Shown here: positions 8,489-16,778 of the stretch, in pieces | Numbering within the stretch: the stretch's first letter is position 1 | How the letters are laid out: the number at the start of each line of letters is the position of its first letter | Source of the DNA: an uncultured Acidobacteriia bacterium | GTDB lineage: Bacteria > Acidobacteriota > Terriglobia > Bryobacterales > Bryobacteraceae | NCBI GenBank assembly: GCA_903909435.1 | Contig: CAIVVT010000149.1 | Location: forward strand, 1-64,000 | Direction of reading: 5' to 3' | DNA: 64,000 nucleotides | Notes under the pieces: generated by a model | Database searches by the model: none | Seen by the model: only the letters and a program-made list of their open reading frames with translations | Told to the model about the DNA's origin: nothing | Made by a program: the position numbers and the translations under genes

Positions 8489-9559
8489 TTACCGCGCCTT
8501 CCACTCCTTGTAGTCAGCCAGAACCGCGTTCTCCAGAGCGTGAGTGGCCTTCACGAAATCCGCGACCTTGATTCCGGCCAACCCCTTCAGGAGTTTCTTC
8601 CGAGCCAGCGAGCCGAGATGAATGTTGGCCGTCTCGAAGCCCATCCCATGCAGCAGTCGCTCCACGTCCTTTTCGCGTGGCAGGTCGATAATCTCGATCC
8701 GGCTGTTCGAGGGTGAGATTCTGCGGCCGACCCAGTTGCTTTGCTGGCGCAGGAACGGATCCTCGCAGCGGATTGCGGCCTTGAGCATTTCACCGTAGCG
8801 GATCGGGAGCGGGCCTTTGCCCGTCGCCCATTGGGACGCCGGCCGTGCGAGTTGCTTCACCTCGCGCGCGATGTAGCCGCCCTCGAACTGGCAGATCGCG
8901 GTCAGGCGCTGCCGCCCTAGACTGCCCAACCCGGCCACGCGGTGGACCACCCGCAACGACTCCACGCCGTTCGGGAGCATACGCATCAGGAGTCGCAGCG
9001 CGGTCTTTGGCTGACGCCCCTGATACGCCGGCAACGCTGAGAGCTTCTTCCAGAAATCCTGAGCGCTCTTCAATCTCTCAATCGCGATCTGGCACAAAGC
9101 GGGGTGCCGCTCTTCAAGCACGAAAGGACACCCACCGCTCTCCAGTCCTTCGCGATAACCGTCGAGAATGGCGGTCGCAACCTGCGAGCGCGTCGCGCCG
9201 AGTGCGTGGTTCTTGTCTGCCAGATAAACGCTGACAGCGAGTCGCGTCAGGTCGATGGCCAGGGGTAGATCGGCCGTTTCGTCAAAGTCGTTAACACCCC
9301 AGATGAGCCGCCCGTCGGCATCGCGCCACATTCCAAAATTCTCGATATGCAGGTCGCCGACGGCCAGCACGTTGGGCGTCCTGGCCAGGCCGGGAGCGGT
9401 TTCCGCCCACACTTGCACCCACCGGTAATAGGTGGCTCGCAGGAATGGGAAGGGCGACTCGGCCATCAGCGTGTGTTTGACTTTCAGGTCCTCCGGCAGG
9501 AGGCGGACCTCACGGCCGAGCCAAGTTTCATAATTCATCGTGGCGTCAATGAAGTTCAT
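8489..9559 (-). CDS. DUF2252 family protein (kinase-like fold)
   Basis: A 356-residue DUF2252 protein. Key elements are VLAVGDLHIENFGMW (about 65-80) and the acidic motif GVNDFDETADLPL (about 90-100), which parallel the catalytic and metal sites of aminoglycoside-phosphotransferase-like enzymes. The family's substrate is unknown. The frame opens at a GTG at 9574, but the ATG at 9559 has GGAG nine bases before it, so the shorter form is given; a third in-frame Met at 9538 is also possible. It is convergent with the tRNA and divergent from trpEG. Confidence 0.8.
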   Translation of the reverse strand: MNFIDATMNYETWLGREVRLLPEDLKVKHTLMAESPFPFLRATYYRWVQVWAETAPGLARTPNVLAVGDLHIENFGMWRDADGRLIWGVNDFDETADLPLAIDLTRLAVSVYLADKNHALGATRSQVATAILDGYREGLESGGCPFVLEERHPALCQIAIERLKSAQDFWKKLSALPAYQGRQPKTALRLLMRMLPNGVESLRVVHRVAGLGSLGRQRLTAICQFEGGYIAREVKQLARPASQWATGKGPLPIRYGEMLKAAIRCEDPFLRQQSNWVGRRISPSNSRIEIIDLPREKDVERLLHGMGFETANIHLGSLARKKLLKGLAGIKVADFVKATHALENAVLADYKEWKAR

Positions 9560-9740
9560 AGTTTCGTACTCCACAATGCCGATGCTATCCGGCGTGCCGG
9601 ATCGTCCAAGCAGTGCACGTTCTTACCGCAATGGAAGCCCGCTCCCTCTAATGGGACGGAATCCAGGGACCACGCGCAGGCGCCGGAGAAGCCGGAACTT
9701 CCTAGCGGGGATGATACCCTGGAATCTCATCACTTTATCA

Positions 9741-11903
9741 ATGTCTCTGCTGCGCTATTCCACAAAATCAGGCATCCAGGTGACGCGCACCGCGTCGCGT
9801 CTGCCCTATCGCCGCGGGCTCAGCCACCTCCTGACGGAGTTGGATCACCACCGCGGGATTTACCTTTCCTCCGGCTACGAGTATCCGGAAAGGTACTCCC
9901 GCTGGGACGTGGCTGCGCTGTGCCCGCCGCTCGAGATCATCGGTCGCGGCAGACGCCTGGAGTTTCGGCCGCTCAACTCGCGCGGGGAGATCATCACCCG
10001 GCACCTGCACCACGTATTGGGCACGCACCCGCATTGGGAAGCATTGGCCTTTGAGGGCACGACCCTGTCCGGCCGCCTCAAGCCCCTGCCGGAACGGTTC
10101 ACCGAAGAAGAACGCAGCAAGCAACCCTCCGTGTTTTCGATCCTGCGCGCCATGGTGCAGGAGTATGGCAACAAGAAGGACGCGCGCTTGGCGCTGGCGG
10201 GTGCGTTCGGCTACGATTTGTTGTTCCAGTTCGACCCCATCCGGATGCGCATGCCGCGCGGAGAGCAGAAGGACCTGCATCTGTTCCTCTGCGACGACAT
10301 CCACTTCATGGACCGCAAGCGCGAAGTGATCGAGCGCTTCCAGTACGACTTCGCCTTGGGTCAGGACTCGACCGCCGGGTTGCCCCACGATGCCGAAGAA
10401 GTGATCATCCCGCCCGCCGCCGCGCCACTCGAAATCGTCTCCGACCACACGCCGGAAGAGTATATGGCGAAGGTCGACGTTGTGCGCGGCGGCATGAAGC
10501 AGGGCGACTTCTACGAAGTGGTTTTGCGCCAGAGCTTCTCCGCCGGCTTCGGCGACAGCCCATCCGAACTGTTTCGCCGCGTCCAACTTCGCAGCCCCAG
10601 CCCTTACCAATTCCTGCTCCAGTTCGGCGACGAACAACTGGTGGGCGCTTCGCCCGAAATGTTCGTGCGCATTGAAGGACGGCGGGTGGAGAGTTGCCCC
10701 ATTTCCGGCACTACGCGACGCACCGGCGATCCGCTGCAGGATCACGACCTGATTCTGGCCTTGCTCAACTCGCCCAAGGAAGAGTCGGAGTTGACGATGT
10801 GCACCGACGTGGACCGCAACGACAAGTCGCGCGTCTGCGTGCCCGGCTCGGTGAAGGTGATCGGTCGCAGGCTGATCGAACGCTATGCGGGGCTGTTCCA
10901 CACGGTGGATCACGTCGAGGGAATACTCGACAAGGGCTTCGATTCCCTGGACGCCTTCCTCTCCCAGATGTGGGCCGTCACCATGACCGGCGCTCCCAAG
11001 AAGGCCGCCTCCCAGGCCGTGGAAGATCTGGAGAAGGATCCTCGCGGCTGGTACGGCGGAGCCCTCGGATTGCTCTCCCTCAACGGCGACATCAACACGG
11101 GCATCACCATCCGCACGGTCCACCTCAAGAACGGAATTGCAACCTATCCGGCTGGCGCAACGCTGCTCTACGACTCCGTTCCGGAGAACGAAGAACGCGA
11201 GACGAGGCTCAAGGCGACGGGCTTCTTCAGTTCGCTGCATGCGCCGCTGGAAGCGCACAAGCCGGCCGTGAAGACGGTCGATGATCTGCCGGGCAAGGGC
11301 GTGCGCCTGCTGCTGGTGGACCACGACGACTGCTTCATCCAGACCCTGGCCAACTACGTCCGGCAGACGGGCGCGCAGGTGATGACCTACCGCTCGGGCT
11401 TCCCGCTGCCGTTCATCGACGAGTTGAATCCGGACATCATTCTGGTCTCGCCGGGGCCTGGACGCCCGGCCGATTTCGGTGTGCCGGATCTGGTGCGCTA
11501 CGCGGCCGTGCGGAAGATCCCGACCTTTGGAGTCTGCCTCGGGCTGCAGGGCATGGTGGAAGGCTTCGGCGGCGAACTCGGCGTGCTGCCCTACCCGATG
11601 CACGGCAAACCGTCCATGGTCACCCACAACAACACGGGCGTGTTCCAGGGGCTGCCTTCGCCCCTGAAGGTCGGTCGCTACCATTCGCTCTATGCGATTC
11701 GAGAGCAGTTGCCGGCTTCGCTCGAGATCACAGCCGAGAGCGAGGACGGCATCATCATGGGCGTCCGCCATCGCGAACTCCCCATGGAGGCCGTGCAGTT
11801 CCACCCCGAGAGCCTACTCTCGTTGGGCGATCAGCAGGGGCAGCGGCTGGTGCTGAACATGGTGCGCCTATTCGGCCACGCCCGGTCGAGGTCCGGGCGC
11901 TAG
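9741..11903 (+). CDS. trpE(G): Fused anthranilate synthase, TrpE-TrpG in one chain
   Basis: A 720-residue bifunctional anthranilate synthase making anthranilate from chorismate and glutamine, the first step of tryptophan synthesis. Residues about 1-510 are the TrpE/chorismate-binding domain, with the signature MTGAPKKAA and the cluster DVDRNDKSRV. Residues about 530-720 are the glutamine amidotransferase domain, with GVCLGLQGM (catalytic Cys) and the C-terminal FHPES His/Glu. Gene order and length match the rhizobial and Azospirillum single-chain enzyme. An upstream in-frame Met at 9711 is possible, but homology to that family begins near the chosen start. No other trp genes are in the window. 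The stop codon is immediately followed by the next ATG. Confidence 0.92.
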   Translation: MSLLRYSTKSGIQVTRTASRLPYRRGLSHLLTELDHHRGIYLSSGYEYPERYSRWDVAALCPPLEIIGRGRRLEFRPLNSRGEIITRHLHHVLGTHPHWEALAFEGTTLSGRLKPLPERFTEEERSKQPSVFSILRAMVQEYGNKKDARLALAGAFGYDLLFQFDPIRMRMPRGEQKDLHLFLCDDIHFMDRKREVIERFQYDFALGQDSTAGLPHDAEEVIIPPAAAPLEIVSDHTPEEYMAKVDVVRGGMKQGDFYEVVLRQSFSAGFGDSPSELFRRVQLRSPSPYQFLLQFGDEQLVGASPEMFVRIEGRRVESCPISGTTRRTGDPLQDHDLILALLNSPKEESELTMCTDVDRNDKSRVCVPGSVKVIGRRLIERYAGLFHTVDHVEGILDKGFDSLDAFLSQMWAVTMTGAPKKAASQAVEDLEKDPRGWYGGALGLLSLNGDINTGITIRTVHLKNGIATYPAGATLLYDSVPENEERETRLKATGFFSSLHAPLEAHKPAVKTVDDLPGKGVRLLLVDHDDCFIQTLANYVRQTGAQVMTYRSGFPLPFIDELNPDIILVSPGPGRPADFGVPDLVRYAAVRKIPTFGVCLGLQGMVEGFGGELGVLPYPMHGKPSMVTHNNTGVFQGLPSPLKVGRYHSLYAIREQLPASLEITAESEDGIIMGVRHRELPMEAVQFHPESLLSLGDQQGQRLVLNMVRLFGHARSRSGR

Positions 11904-12293
11904 ATGCTGGTTCCCAACCGCATGTTGTCGCGCCTGGAGACCGAGTGGATCTCTGGCGTGCTGATTCTGGTCGTGTCACTCGCCGCAACTTGGGCCTTCG
12001 CCCCGGATCTCTGCCAATTTGTTTTCCAATGCGGCTGCACGCACCTTTGGGCGGGTGGTATGTCTCACTGCAACACTCACATGGCCAATGCGAAGCATTG
12101 CCCCTGGTGCAACGCGGGTGAGGGCGGCTACGCATTGCTCTTCCTCGGCATCGCTTTGCCGCAGGCGTGGCTGAGCTTCCGCCCCCGATCCTGGATGTGG
12201 CCACTGCGTCTGGTCGCGGCGCTGCTGGCATTCCCCGTTCTCGGTGTCATGGAGGCCGTTGCGCTGGGCCTGATTTCAGGCCACTGGCGCTGA
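11904..12293 (+). CDS. Cys/His-rich small membrane protein, unknown
   Basis: A 129-residue integral membrane protein with three predicted transmembrane segments (about 13-32, 70-88 and 97-120). Between the first and second lies a dense Cys/His segment: CQFVFQCGC, HLWAGG, SHCNTH, then KHCPWC. The last element, CPWC, resembles a thioredoxin-type or metal-binding pair. The ATG directly abuts the trpEG stop with no gap, so translation is probably coupled, and hpnE starts 9 bp after its stop. I do not recognise the family. A redox, metal-binding or quinone-linked role is possible but unproven. Confidence 0.7.
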   Translation: MLVPNRMLSRLETEWISGVLILVVSLAATWAFAPDLCQFVFQCGCTHLWAGGMSHCNTHMANAKHCPWCNAGEGGYALLFLGIALPQAWLSFRPRSWMWPLRLVAALLAFPVLGVMEAVALGLISGHWR

Positions 12294-12302
12294 GTTGAGT
12301 CC

Positions 12303-13640
12303 ATGCGAGACGTCCTGATCTTAGGTGGCGGCGTGGCCGGGCTCTCGGCGGCGGCGGCCTTGGGCGAGGCCGGCTTCGACGTCGAGGTCGTGGAGCAGAA
12401 GCCTTACGCGGGCGGTCGCGCGACGTCCTATCCCGCTCCCGGATCTGAAGCTGGCACCGGGCAGATTATCGACAACAGCCAGCACATCCTGCTGCGCTGC
12501 TGCGTCAATCTGCTCGACTTTTACAGGCGTCTCGGCGTGGCGGACCAGATCACGTTTCATCGCGAGTTCTACTTCATCGAGCCGGGCGGAAGAACCTCCG
12601 TGTTGAAGGAAGGGCTGCTCCCCGCGCCCCTGCATTTCACGGAGTCTTTCGCGTCGCTGCGCTTTTTGGGATTGCTGGACAAACTCGGCATCGGCCGCGC
12701 GCTGCTGGCGCTGCGGAGCGAGCGGAAGACGCGCCGCGATCTGGACGCCATCACGATGCTGGACTGGTTGCACGAGAAGCGCCAGACACCGCGCGCGATT
12801 GAACGCTTCTGGCGTCAGATCCTGGTCAGCGCCATCAACGAGGAACTGGACCGCATGTCGGCGCTGCACGGCTTCCAGGTCCTGTGGCTCGGTTTCCTGG
12901 CTGCGCCCGATTCCTATCAAATGGGTGTGCCCGACATCCCTCTGGGCGCATTGTACAGCCCCGCAGTGTGGCGCAAGTTGCCGAATGTGCGCTTCCGGTT
13001 CAAGACCTCAGTCCTGGACGTCCACGTGGAAAACGGCGCGGTGGGCGGCGTGCAAGCGGGTGACGAGCTTCTGACGGCGAAGCACTACATCTCGGCGTTG
13101 CCGTCTGACCGGCTTGCTCGATTGCCGGGCATCGCGCCGCAGTTGAGCGTCGATCTCTCCGGCTTCCAGCCGGTCCCGATTACTGGCATTCATCTCTGGT
13201 TCGACCGGCCGGTGACGGAACTGCCGCACGCCACGCTGCTCGACCGCACCATCCACTGGTTTTACAGCAAGGACGGCGGACGGCGCCTGCAAGTGGTGGT
13301 GAGCGCGTCGCGCACGTTGACGCCTATGAGCAAGGGCGAGATTGTCGATCTGGCACTGCGGGAACTGGCCGAGTTTCTGCCAGGCATGCGCGGGGCGAAA
13401 CTGGTCAAGGCCCACGTGGTGAAGGAAGTTCGCGCGACGTTCTCGGCCCATCCTTTTTTGGAAGAATTGCGGCCCGAAGCGTCCACACCCATCCCCAACT
13501 TCACCCTAGCGGGCGATTGGACGCGCTCCGGATGGCCATCCACGATGGAGGGCGCGGCGCGCAGCGGTCACAAAGCCGCCGAGCGGGCTGCGGCGGCCTT
13601 GGGCCAGCCGGCGAAGTTCCTGCTCCCCGACATAGCCTGA
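12303..13640 (+). CDS. hpnE: Hydroxysqualene dehydroxylase / squalene-associated FAD desaturase
   Basis: A 445-residue FAD-dependent amine-oxidase-fold protein of the HpnE family, which reduces hydroxysqualene to squalene in the HpnCDE route to hopanoids. The N-terminal dinucleotide motif is LILGGGVAGLSAAAAL, followed by EQKPYAGGRATSY. The HpnE-typical segment IIDNSQHILLRCC lies near residue 60. The C-terminal FAD-binding stretch is LAGDWTRSGWPSTMEGAARSG. HpnC and HpnD, which make hydroxysqualene, are not in the window. It is the third gene of a run with trpEG and the Cys/His membrane protein (9-bp gap). Confidence 0.88.
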   Translation: MRDVLILGGGVAGLSAAAALGEAGFDVEVVEQKPYAGGRATSYPAPGSEAGTGQIIDNSQHILLRCCVNLLDFYRRLGVADQITFHREFYFIEPGGRTSVLKEGLLPAPLHFTESFASLRFLGLLDKLGIGRALLALRSERKTRRDLDAITMLDWLHEKRQTPRAIERFWRQILVSAINEELDRMSALHGFQVLWLGFLAAPDSYQMGVPDIPLGALYSPAVWRKLPNVRFRFKTSVLDVHVENGAVGGVQAGDELLTAKHYISALPSDRLARLPGIAPQLSVDLSGFQPVPITGIHLWFDRPVTELPHATLLDRTIHWFYSKDGGRRLQVVVSASRTLTPMSKGEIVDLALRELAEFLPGMRGAKLVKAHVVKEVRATFSAHPFLEELRPEASTPIPNFTLAGDWTRSGWPSTMEGAARSGHKAAERAAAALGQPAKFLLPDIA

Positions 13641-13874
13641 GCGGCGACAACGCCTCCACAACGGGATGTTCTACGACCAGCACTCCCGCAGCCGCCACTG
13701 AGCACCGAGCCGCGAATGAAAAGAGCGGCCAAGTCTGCGCGCCGGCACTACTCCCGAGTCGCTCCCCACGCCCATATCCTTCGCGAGCGCTCGTCGTAGT
13801 GACCGGTTGAGTTCCGCGTCCTGGAGCGCCCGTTTCAATCACGCGTGACCGTTTGCGTCGCGGCGCGTACGATA

Positions 13875-14264
13875 ATGGAATCCATGAGGATCAGGTTCCT
13901 GTTTGCGGCGGCCTTGTGTTTGGGATTGATGGCAACGGCTCTGGCGGCCCCACCGATGACGAGTTTGCGCGTTGAGGTGAAGACGCACACCGATAAGCCG
14001 ATCGAGCGCGCGAGCGTGATTGTGACCTTCGTCGAGGGACGCGACTACATGAAACTCGGCAAGAAAATCTACACCCCGTTCGAGCTGAAGACCAACATGG
14101 AAGGGGTGGCCAAGATCCCGCCGGTCCCGCAGGGCAAAATCAAGGTTCAGGTGATTGCGAAGGGCTACCAGACTTTCGGAGAAATCTTCGAAGTCAACGA
14201 ACCCGAGAAGACCATCGAAGTGAAGCTCAACCCGCCGCAGCAGCCCTATTCGGCGCACCAGTAA
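13875..14264 (+). CDS. Secreted carboxypeptidase-regulatory-like domain protein
   Basis: A 129-residue exported protein: a signal peptide of about 23 residues (MRIRFLFAAALCLGLMATALA), then one beta-sandwich domain. The segment LRVEVKTHTDKPIERASVIVTF and the later GVAKIPPVPQGKIKVQVIAKGYQ follow the carboxypeptidase-regulatory/transthyretin-like pattern also seen at the N-terminus of the TonB receptors at 49403 and 53443. An upstream in-frame Met at 13845 would add a non-hydrophobic extension, so the later start is preferred; MRIRF at 13884 is an alternative. It is probably periplasmic. It is convergent with ridA. Confidence 0.7.
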   Translation: MESMRIRFLFAAALCLGLMATALAAPPMTSLRVEVKTHTDKPIERASVIVTFVEGRDYMKLGKKIYTPFELKTNMEGVAKIPPVPQGKIKVQVIAKGYQTFGEIFEVNEPEKTIEVKLNPPQQPYSAHQ

Positions 14265-14283
14265 GCGGCGCGCGGACGCGGCC

Positions 14284-14673
14284 TTATTTCACAAACGCGA
14301 TTGCTTCGATTTCCACCTTTACCTCGCGTGGCAGGCGCGCCACTTCCACGGTGGAGCGGGCCGGGGCGTCCGCGGAGAAGTACTTCGCGTAGACCTCGTT
14401 CATCGCGCCGAACTCAGCCAGATCCTTCAGAAAAACGGTCGTCTTAACCACGGTGTCGAGGCCGGCGCCGGCGGCTTCCAGCACACCCTTTAAGTTATCG
14501 AGCACTCGCGTGGTCTGCTCCACGATGCCGCCCGGAACTACCGCTCCGGTCGCCGGGTCGAGTGGAATCTGCCCGCTGCAGAACACCAGGCCGTTCAGCT
14601 TCAGGGCCTGCGAATATGGGCCGATCGCCTTGGGAGCGTTGCCGGTTGCGACAATCTCTTTTGCTAGTTGCAT
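14284..14673 (-). CDS. ridA: RidA family enamine/imine deaminase
   Basis: A 129-residue RidA (YjgF/YER057c/UK114) protein. These trimeric cytosolic enzymes hydrolyse reactive enamine/imine intermediates from PLP enzymes. Family hallmarks are APKAIGPYSQAL near the N-terminus, FCSGQIPLDP, and the C-terminal APARSTVEVARLP, whose Arg binds the substrate carboxylate, followed by VEIEAIA. Length is typical. Its start overlaps the end of pyrD by 10 bp, so the two are co-transcribed with pyrD first. A very different exported tandem RidA protein lies at 34799. Confidence 0.93.
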   Translation of the reverse strand: MQLAKEIVATGNAPKAIGPYSQALKLNGLVFCSGQIPLDPATGAVVPGGIVEQTTRVLDNLKGVLEAAGAGLDTVVKTTVFLKDLAEFGAMNEVYAKYFSADAPARSTVEVARLPREVKVEIEAIAFVK

Positions 14674-15611
14674 GCTTTCTCTCCAAACTTGAGCGTGCCG
14701 ACGAGGTCGCGCACGCTCCCGATTTTCTCGTTCTTCAGCACTTCATCGAGTTCGCCCGCAATGCGCAGCGCCGAAGCGGGGTCCCAGAAGCTGGCGGTAC
14801 CCACTTCCACGGCCGACGCACCGGCGATCAGGAACTCGGCTGCGTCTTCTCCACTGCGGATTCCGCCCAACCCGACGACCGGGATCTTCACGGCGCGCGC
14901 AGCCTCATACACCAGACGCAAGGCGATGGGCTTGATCGCAGGTCCCGAGAGCCCGCCGAAGCCAGCCCCCAGCCGGGGACGGCGCATGCGAACGTCGATG
15001 GCTAGCGAGATGAACGTGTTCACCAGCGAAATGGCGTCGGCTCCTGCAGCTTCCGCCGCCAGTGCCAGCGGTTCGATCCGCGCGACGTTGGGCGAGAGCT
15101 TCACCAGGACCGGCCGCTTGGCGATCCGCTTGACACACGCCACCAGGTCGCCGAGCAACGCCGGGTCGTTCGAGAAGTAGATTCCGCCATGCTTCGTGTT
15201 AGGGCACGACACGTTCAGTTCGTAGCCCGCCAGCCCGGCGTGATCTTCGAGCACGCGGACGACCTCCGCGTAGTCGTCGATGGCGTAGCCGAAGACGTTG
15301 GCGAAGACGGCGGTATTGAGCTTCGCCAGGGCGGGCAGTTTGTCTGCCACAAAAGCCCTCACGCCGATGTTCTGGAGCCCGATGGAATTCATCATGCCCG
15401 CCGTCGCTTCCCAGACGCGGGGCGGGGCGTTGCCGTCCATCGGTTCGCGCGAGAGTCCTTTGACGACGAAGCCCCCGAGCCGGTTCAGGTCGAGAATCTT
15501 CTCGAACTCAACCCCGTAAGCGAAGGTGCCGGATGCGGCCAGTACGGGATTCTTGAGCGGAATGCCGCACAGAGTCGTCGAAAGTCGTGCGGACGCGGGG
15601 TCACCTGCCAT
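14664..15611 (-). CDS. pyrD: Dihydroorotate dehydrogenase, class 1B catalytic subunit
   Basis: A 315-residue class 1 dihydroorotate dehydrogenase oxidising dihydroorotate to orotate in pyrimidine synthesis. The FMN barrel begins LCGIPLKNPVLAASGTFAYG. The catalytic loop contains ELNVSCPNTKHGG, where Cys is the base used by class 1 enzymes. The phosphate-binding end shows VGLGGIRSGEDAAEFLIAGA. Class 1B enzymes usually partner with PyrK, an FAD/[2Fe-2S] subunit, which is absent nearby; the PyrK-like protein at 4292 belongs to the hydrogenase. carA and carB of the same pathway are at 58-62 kb. ridA follows in the same operon. Confidence 0.92.
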   Translation of the reverse strand: MAGDPASARLSTTLCGIPLKNPVLAASGTFAYGVEFEKILDLNRLGGFVVKGLSREPMDGNAPPRVWEATAGMMNSIGLQNIGVRAFVADKLPALAKLNTAVFANVFGYAIDDYAEVVRVLEDHAGLAGYELNVSCPNTKHGGIYFSNDPALLGDLVACVKRIAKRPVLVKLSPNVARIEPLALAAEAAGADAISLVNTFISLAIDVRMRRPRLGAGFGGLSGPAIKPIALRLVYEAARAVKIPVVGLGGIRSGEDAAEFLIAGASAVEVGTASFWDPASALRIAGELDEVLKNEKIGSVRDLVGTLKFGEKACN

Positions 15612-15659
15612 CTCATTTGAGTCTAACGTCTGGAGGCAGCGCGTTGAGAATTCGCGAGG

Positions 15660-16679
15660 CTATGCCGGCCCCCTGGCTCTCACTTGCTGCACCACGTCCA
15701 GCGTCGCGCGCACGACCAGGTCGGGCCGGTCCAGTTGCACCCAGTGACCGCTGCCCGCCGCCACCAAGTGCTGCCCCTGGGACGACAATGCCGCCGTGGC
15801 GCGATGCGCCTCGATGACGCCGGGCGCGGTCTTCTCCGCGGAGATCACGGCGAGCGGCAGGTCGCCCAATCCGCTGTTATCGAGCGCAAGCGCGCACGCC
15901 TCGGGCAGGCGTTCCAGGTACTCCGCCATGTTCTCGAAGCCGCGCGGCTGACACCAGTGAGCTTTCATCACCGGCCACAACTCAGGTGGCAGCTTGCGCA
16001 CCTCCCCGACCAGTCGGTCGGTGACCGAGACGCCCTTGCCGCTGGAGACCCGCGCGAGCAATTGAGGCAGCACCTTAGAACCCGACGTCAGCAGGTCCAG
16101 GCCAAGCCGGACAACACCCAGACGTGCCAACAGGGCGCCCCGTCGAGAGAGTTGTACGCCTTTGCGGAGCCGGGCTGACTGCAACTCGCCCAGCGGCGAC
16201 CATTCGAGCGGCTCCAGCGGATCGACCAGCACCAGGCCCGCCACTTTGCCCGGCGCATGAGCCGCGAAGTGCCGCAGCTGCAGGCCTCCGAACGAGTGCC
16301 CCACGAAGACATACGGTCCGCTAGCGCCGCTGGCTTGGAGCATGGCCTCCAGTTCGGCGCACAATTGCGGGATCGTGCGCGGCTTACGGATGCGCGGGCT
16401 CCAGCCGTAGCCGGCCCGGTCGTAGGCGATCACCCGGCAGTGCCGCGCGAGTTCTTTCTGGACGGGACGCCAACTGACGGACGACGCAGAGATGCCCGCT
16501 TCCAGCACGATCGCCGGACCGCCCAAACCCCGCTCGAAACAATGCAGCGCGCCGCCGGGAACGCGGAGCAACCGGCCCGGGGCGGGGAAGCGCATCCGAT
16601 CGCGCCAGCCGCCGGTCCACTGGTAGCAGAGCCCGGCACCGAGCAGCAGGCCCAGGCTCTCAACTATAGACTCGATCAT
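15660..16679 (-). CDS. Alpha/beta hydrolase
   Basis: A 339-residue alpha/beta hydrolase with a hydrophobic N-terminal anchor or signal (MIESIVESLGLLLGAGLCYQ). The nucleophile elbow is GHSFGG near residue 128, preceded by VIAYDRAGYGWS. The late His is in AAGSGHWVQLDRP, and the acid is probably D153 in VLVDPLEP. Substrate unknown. It lies 99 bp downstream of the DUF4380 gene, and that gap contains the palindromic repeat at 16692-16773, so co-transcription with the decarboxylase operon is uncertain. Confidence 0.85.
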   Translation of the reverse strand: MIESIVESLGLLLGAGLCYQWTGGWRDRMRFPAPGRLLRVPGGALHCFERGLGGPAIVLEAGISASSVSWRPVQKELARHCRVIAYDRAGYGWSPRIRKPRTIPQLCAELEAMLQASGASGPYVFVGHSFGGLQLRHFAAHAPGKVAGLVLVDPLEPLEWSPLGELQSARLRKGVQLSRRGALLARLGVVRLGLDLLTSGSKVLPQLLARVSSGKGVSVTDRLVGEVRKLPPELWPVMKAHWCQPRGFENMAEYLERLPEACALALDNSGLGDLPLAVISAEKTAPGVIEAHRATAALSSQGQHLVAAGSGHWVQLDRPDLVVRATLDVVQQVRARGPA

Positions 16680-16691
16680 GATTGCATTGTG

Positions 16692-16773
16692 GTGGGACAG
16701 ACCACCGCCCTGCGTGGTCTGTCATTCTGTCCCGCAAACATGACAGACGACGCAAGCGATCGTCCGTCCCACT
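16692..16773. repeat. Near-palindromic 82-bp intergenic element
   Basis: The two halves are imperfect inverted copies of each other, about 33 bp per arm. The outer ends are GTGGGAC (16692-16698) and GTCCCAC (16767-16773). The left arm itself folds through GACAGACCAC (16696-16705) and GTGGTCTGTC (16714-16723), a perfect 10-bp stem; the right arm contains the matching ATGACAGACGACGC. It fills the gap between the alpha/beta hydrolase and DUF4380 genes. The shape suggests a REP/MITE-like dispersed repeat or a transcription-modulating RNA structure. Confidence 0.7.
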
Positions 16774-16778
16774 CGTGA

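Noticed and set aside
9768-11804. 678-codon open frame opposite trpEG
   Set aside because: Antisense shadow of a GC-rich gene: His/Arg/Gln-rich translation with no domain, fully inside the recognised fused anthranilate synthase.
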